Positions 63,916-64,000 of a stretch of DNA of 64,000 bases are shown one piece after another. The DNA comes from Heliobacterium chlorum (GTDB lineage Bacteria; Bacillota; Desulfitobacteriia; Heliobacteriales; Heliobacteriaceae). The position numbers and the translations under genes are program-made. Numbering within the stretch: the first letter of the stretch is position 1; each line of letters begins with the position of its first letter. A model generated the notes under the pieces. That model ran no database searches. It worked only from the letters and a program-made list of their open reading frames with translations, and was not told the origin of the DNA. Location: assembly GCF_014502795.1 (NCBI RefSeq), contig NZ_JACVHF010000001.1:1-64000 (forward strand), written 5' to 3'.

Positions 63916-64000
63916 ATGTCGCATTTAGACAGCCTGATTATGCATGCCGAGTTATTTCAGAAATTAACTCCCTTGGACTGTTGTGTGATGGTTGCCGACA
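63916..64000 (+). CDS. Partial protein, possibly a chemotaxis-receptor-like sensor
   Basis: An open frame begins at ATG 63916, five bases after GAAGGAG, and runs off the window (28 codons; start MSHLDSLIMHAELFQKLTPL, then CCVMVAD). The short N terminus resembles orphan methyl-accepting proteins of clostridia that start with a helix followed by an LTPxDVxVxVxD sensor strand. Only the coding status is well supported. Confidence 0.5.
   Translation, partial: MSHLDSLIMHAELFQKLTPLDCCVMVAD

Overview
The window (about 50% G+C by eye) opens in the 3' end of a 23S rRNA gene and runs through roughly 50 protein genes, mostly on the + strand. Two SpoVG-family genes, a sporulation-type PAS sensor kinase, B. 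subtilis-type SdhCAB, type III pantothenate kinase, strong AGGAGG ribosome sites and frequent TTG/GTG starts point to a Gram-positive, endospore-forming member of the Bacillota. The four-subunit 2-oxoacid:ferredoxin oxidoreductase, Lut/Glc lactate oxidation genes, methylmalonyl-CoA/transcarboxylase genes and a thioredoxin-reductase homologue lacking its NADPH motif point to an anaerobic clostridial (Peptococcales- or heliobacteria-like) lineage. The species cannot be fixed from sequence alone. No phage, transposon, CRISPR array or tRNA was seen.

Layout. 1-7000: 23S end without an adjacent 5S, an orphan PemK/MazF-like protein, a PAS-GGDEF protein with a degenerate active site, a secreted YcdB-like protein, a PAS histidine kinase and two overlapping SpoVG genes. 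7000-16650: housekeeping and cell-envelope genes (aldo/keto reductase, C-N hydrolase, phosphodiester glycosidase-like protein, CoaX, MBL hydrolase, ABC-2 permease). 16700-32800: 2-oxoacid:ferredoxin oxidoreductase, then a lactate region with two lactate permeases, a GntR/FadR regulator, LutC, a LutB-LutA fusion, and GlcD/GlcF-type D-lactate dehydrogenase subunits. A 13-bp palindrome (GCGGTCTGACCAC and close variants) sits near the probable start of transcription of all three transport/oxidation units and is probably the operator for the regulator.

34700-46900: a long co-directional block encoding succinate dehydrogenase/fumarate reductase (sdhCAB), succinyl-CoA synthetase (sucCD), two-subunit methylmalonyl-CoA mutase, methylmalonyl-CoA epimerase and the carboxytransferase 12S, biotin and 5S subunits. 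No membrane decarboxylase pump subunit is present, so this looks like the transcarboxylase (Wood-Werkman) route joining pyruvate/oxaloacetate to propionyl-CoA. With the lactate genes it suggests lactate-to-propionate fermentation or, run in reverse, propionate assimilation. Malate dehydrogenase, fumarase and a propionate CoA-transferase are not in the window.

47200-64000: LysM-L,D-transpeptidase, di-haem cytochrome c peroxidase, chemotaxis receptor, then a compact five-gene unit (circularly permuted ATP-grasp, alpha-E protein, transglutaminase-like protein, two AstE/AspA-type zinc deacylases) that is the best candidate for a poorly described system. It is followed by a THUMP RNA methyltransferase, a cNMP-domain/SLC13 transporter fusion, two very short genes, tex, methylglyoxal synthase and the start of a further gene cut by the window edge. 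Start codons were chosen from Shine-Dalgarno spacing and family N-termini; where this shortens the longest reading frame it is stated.
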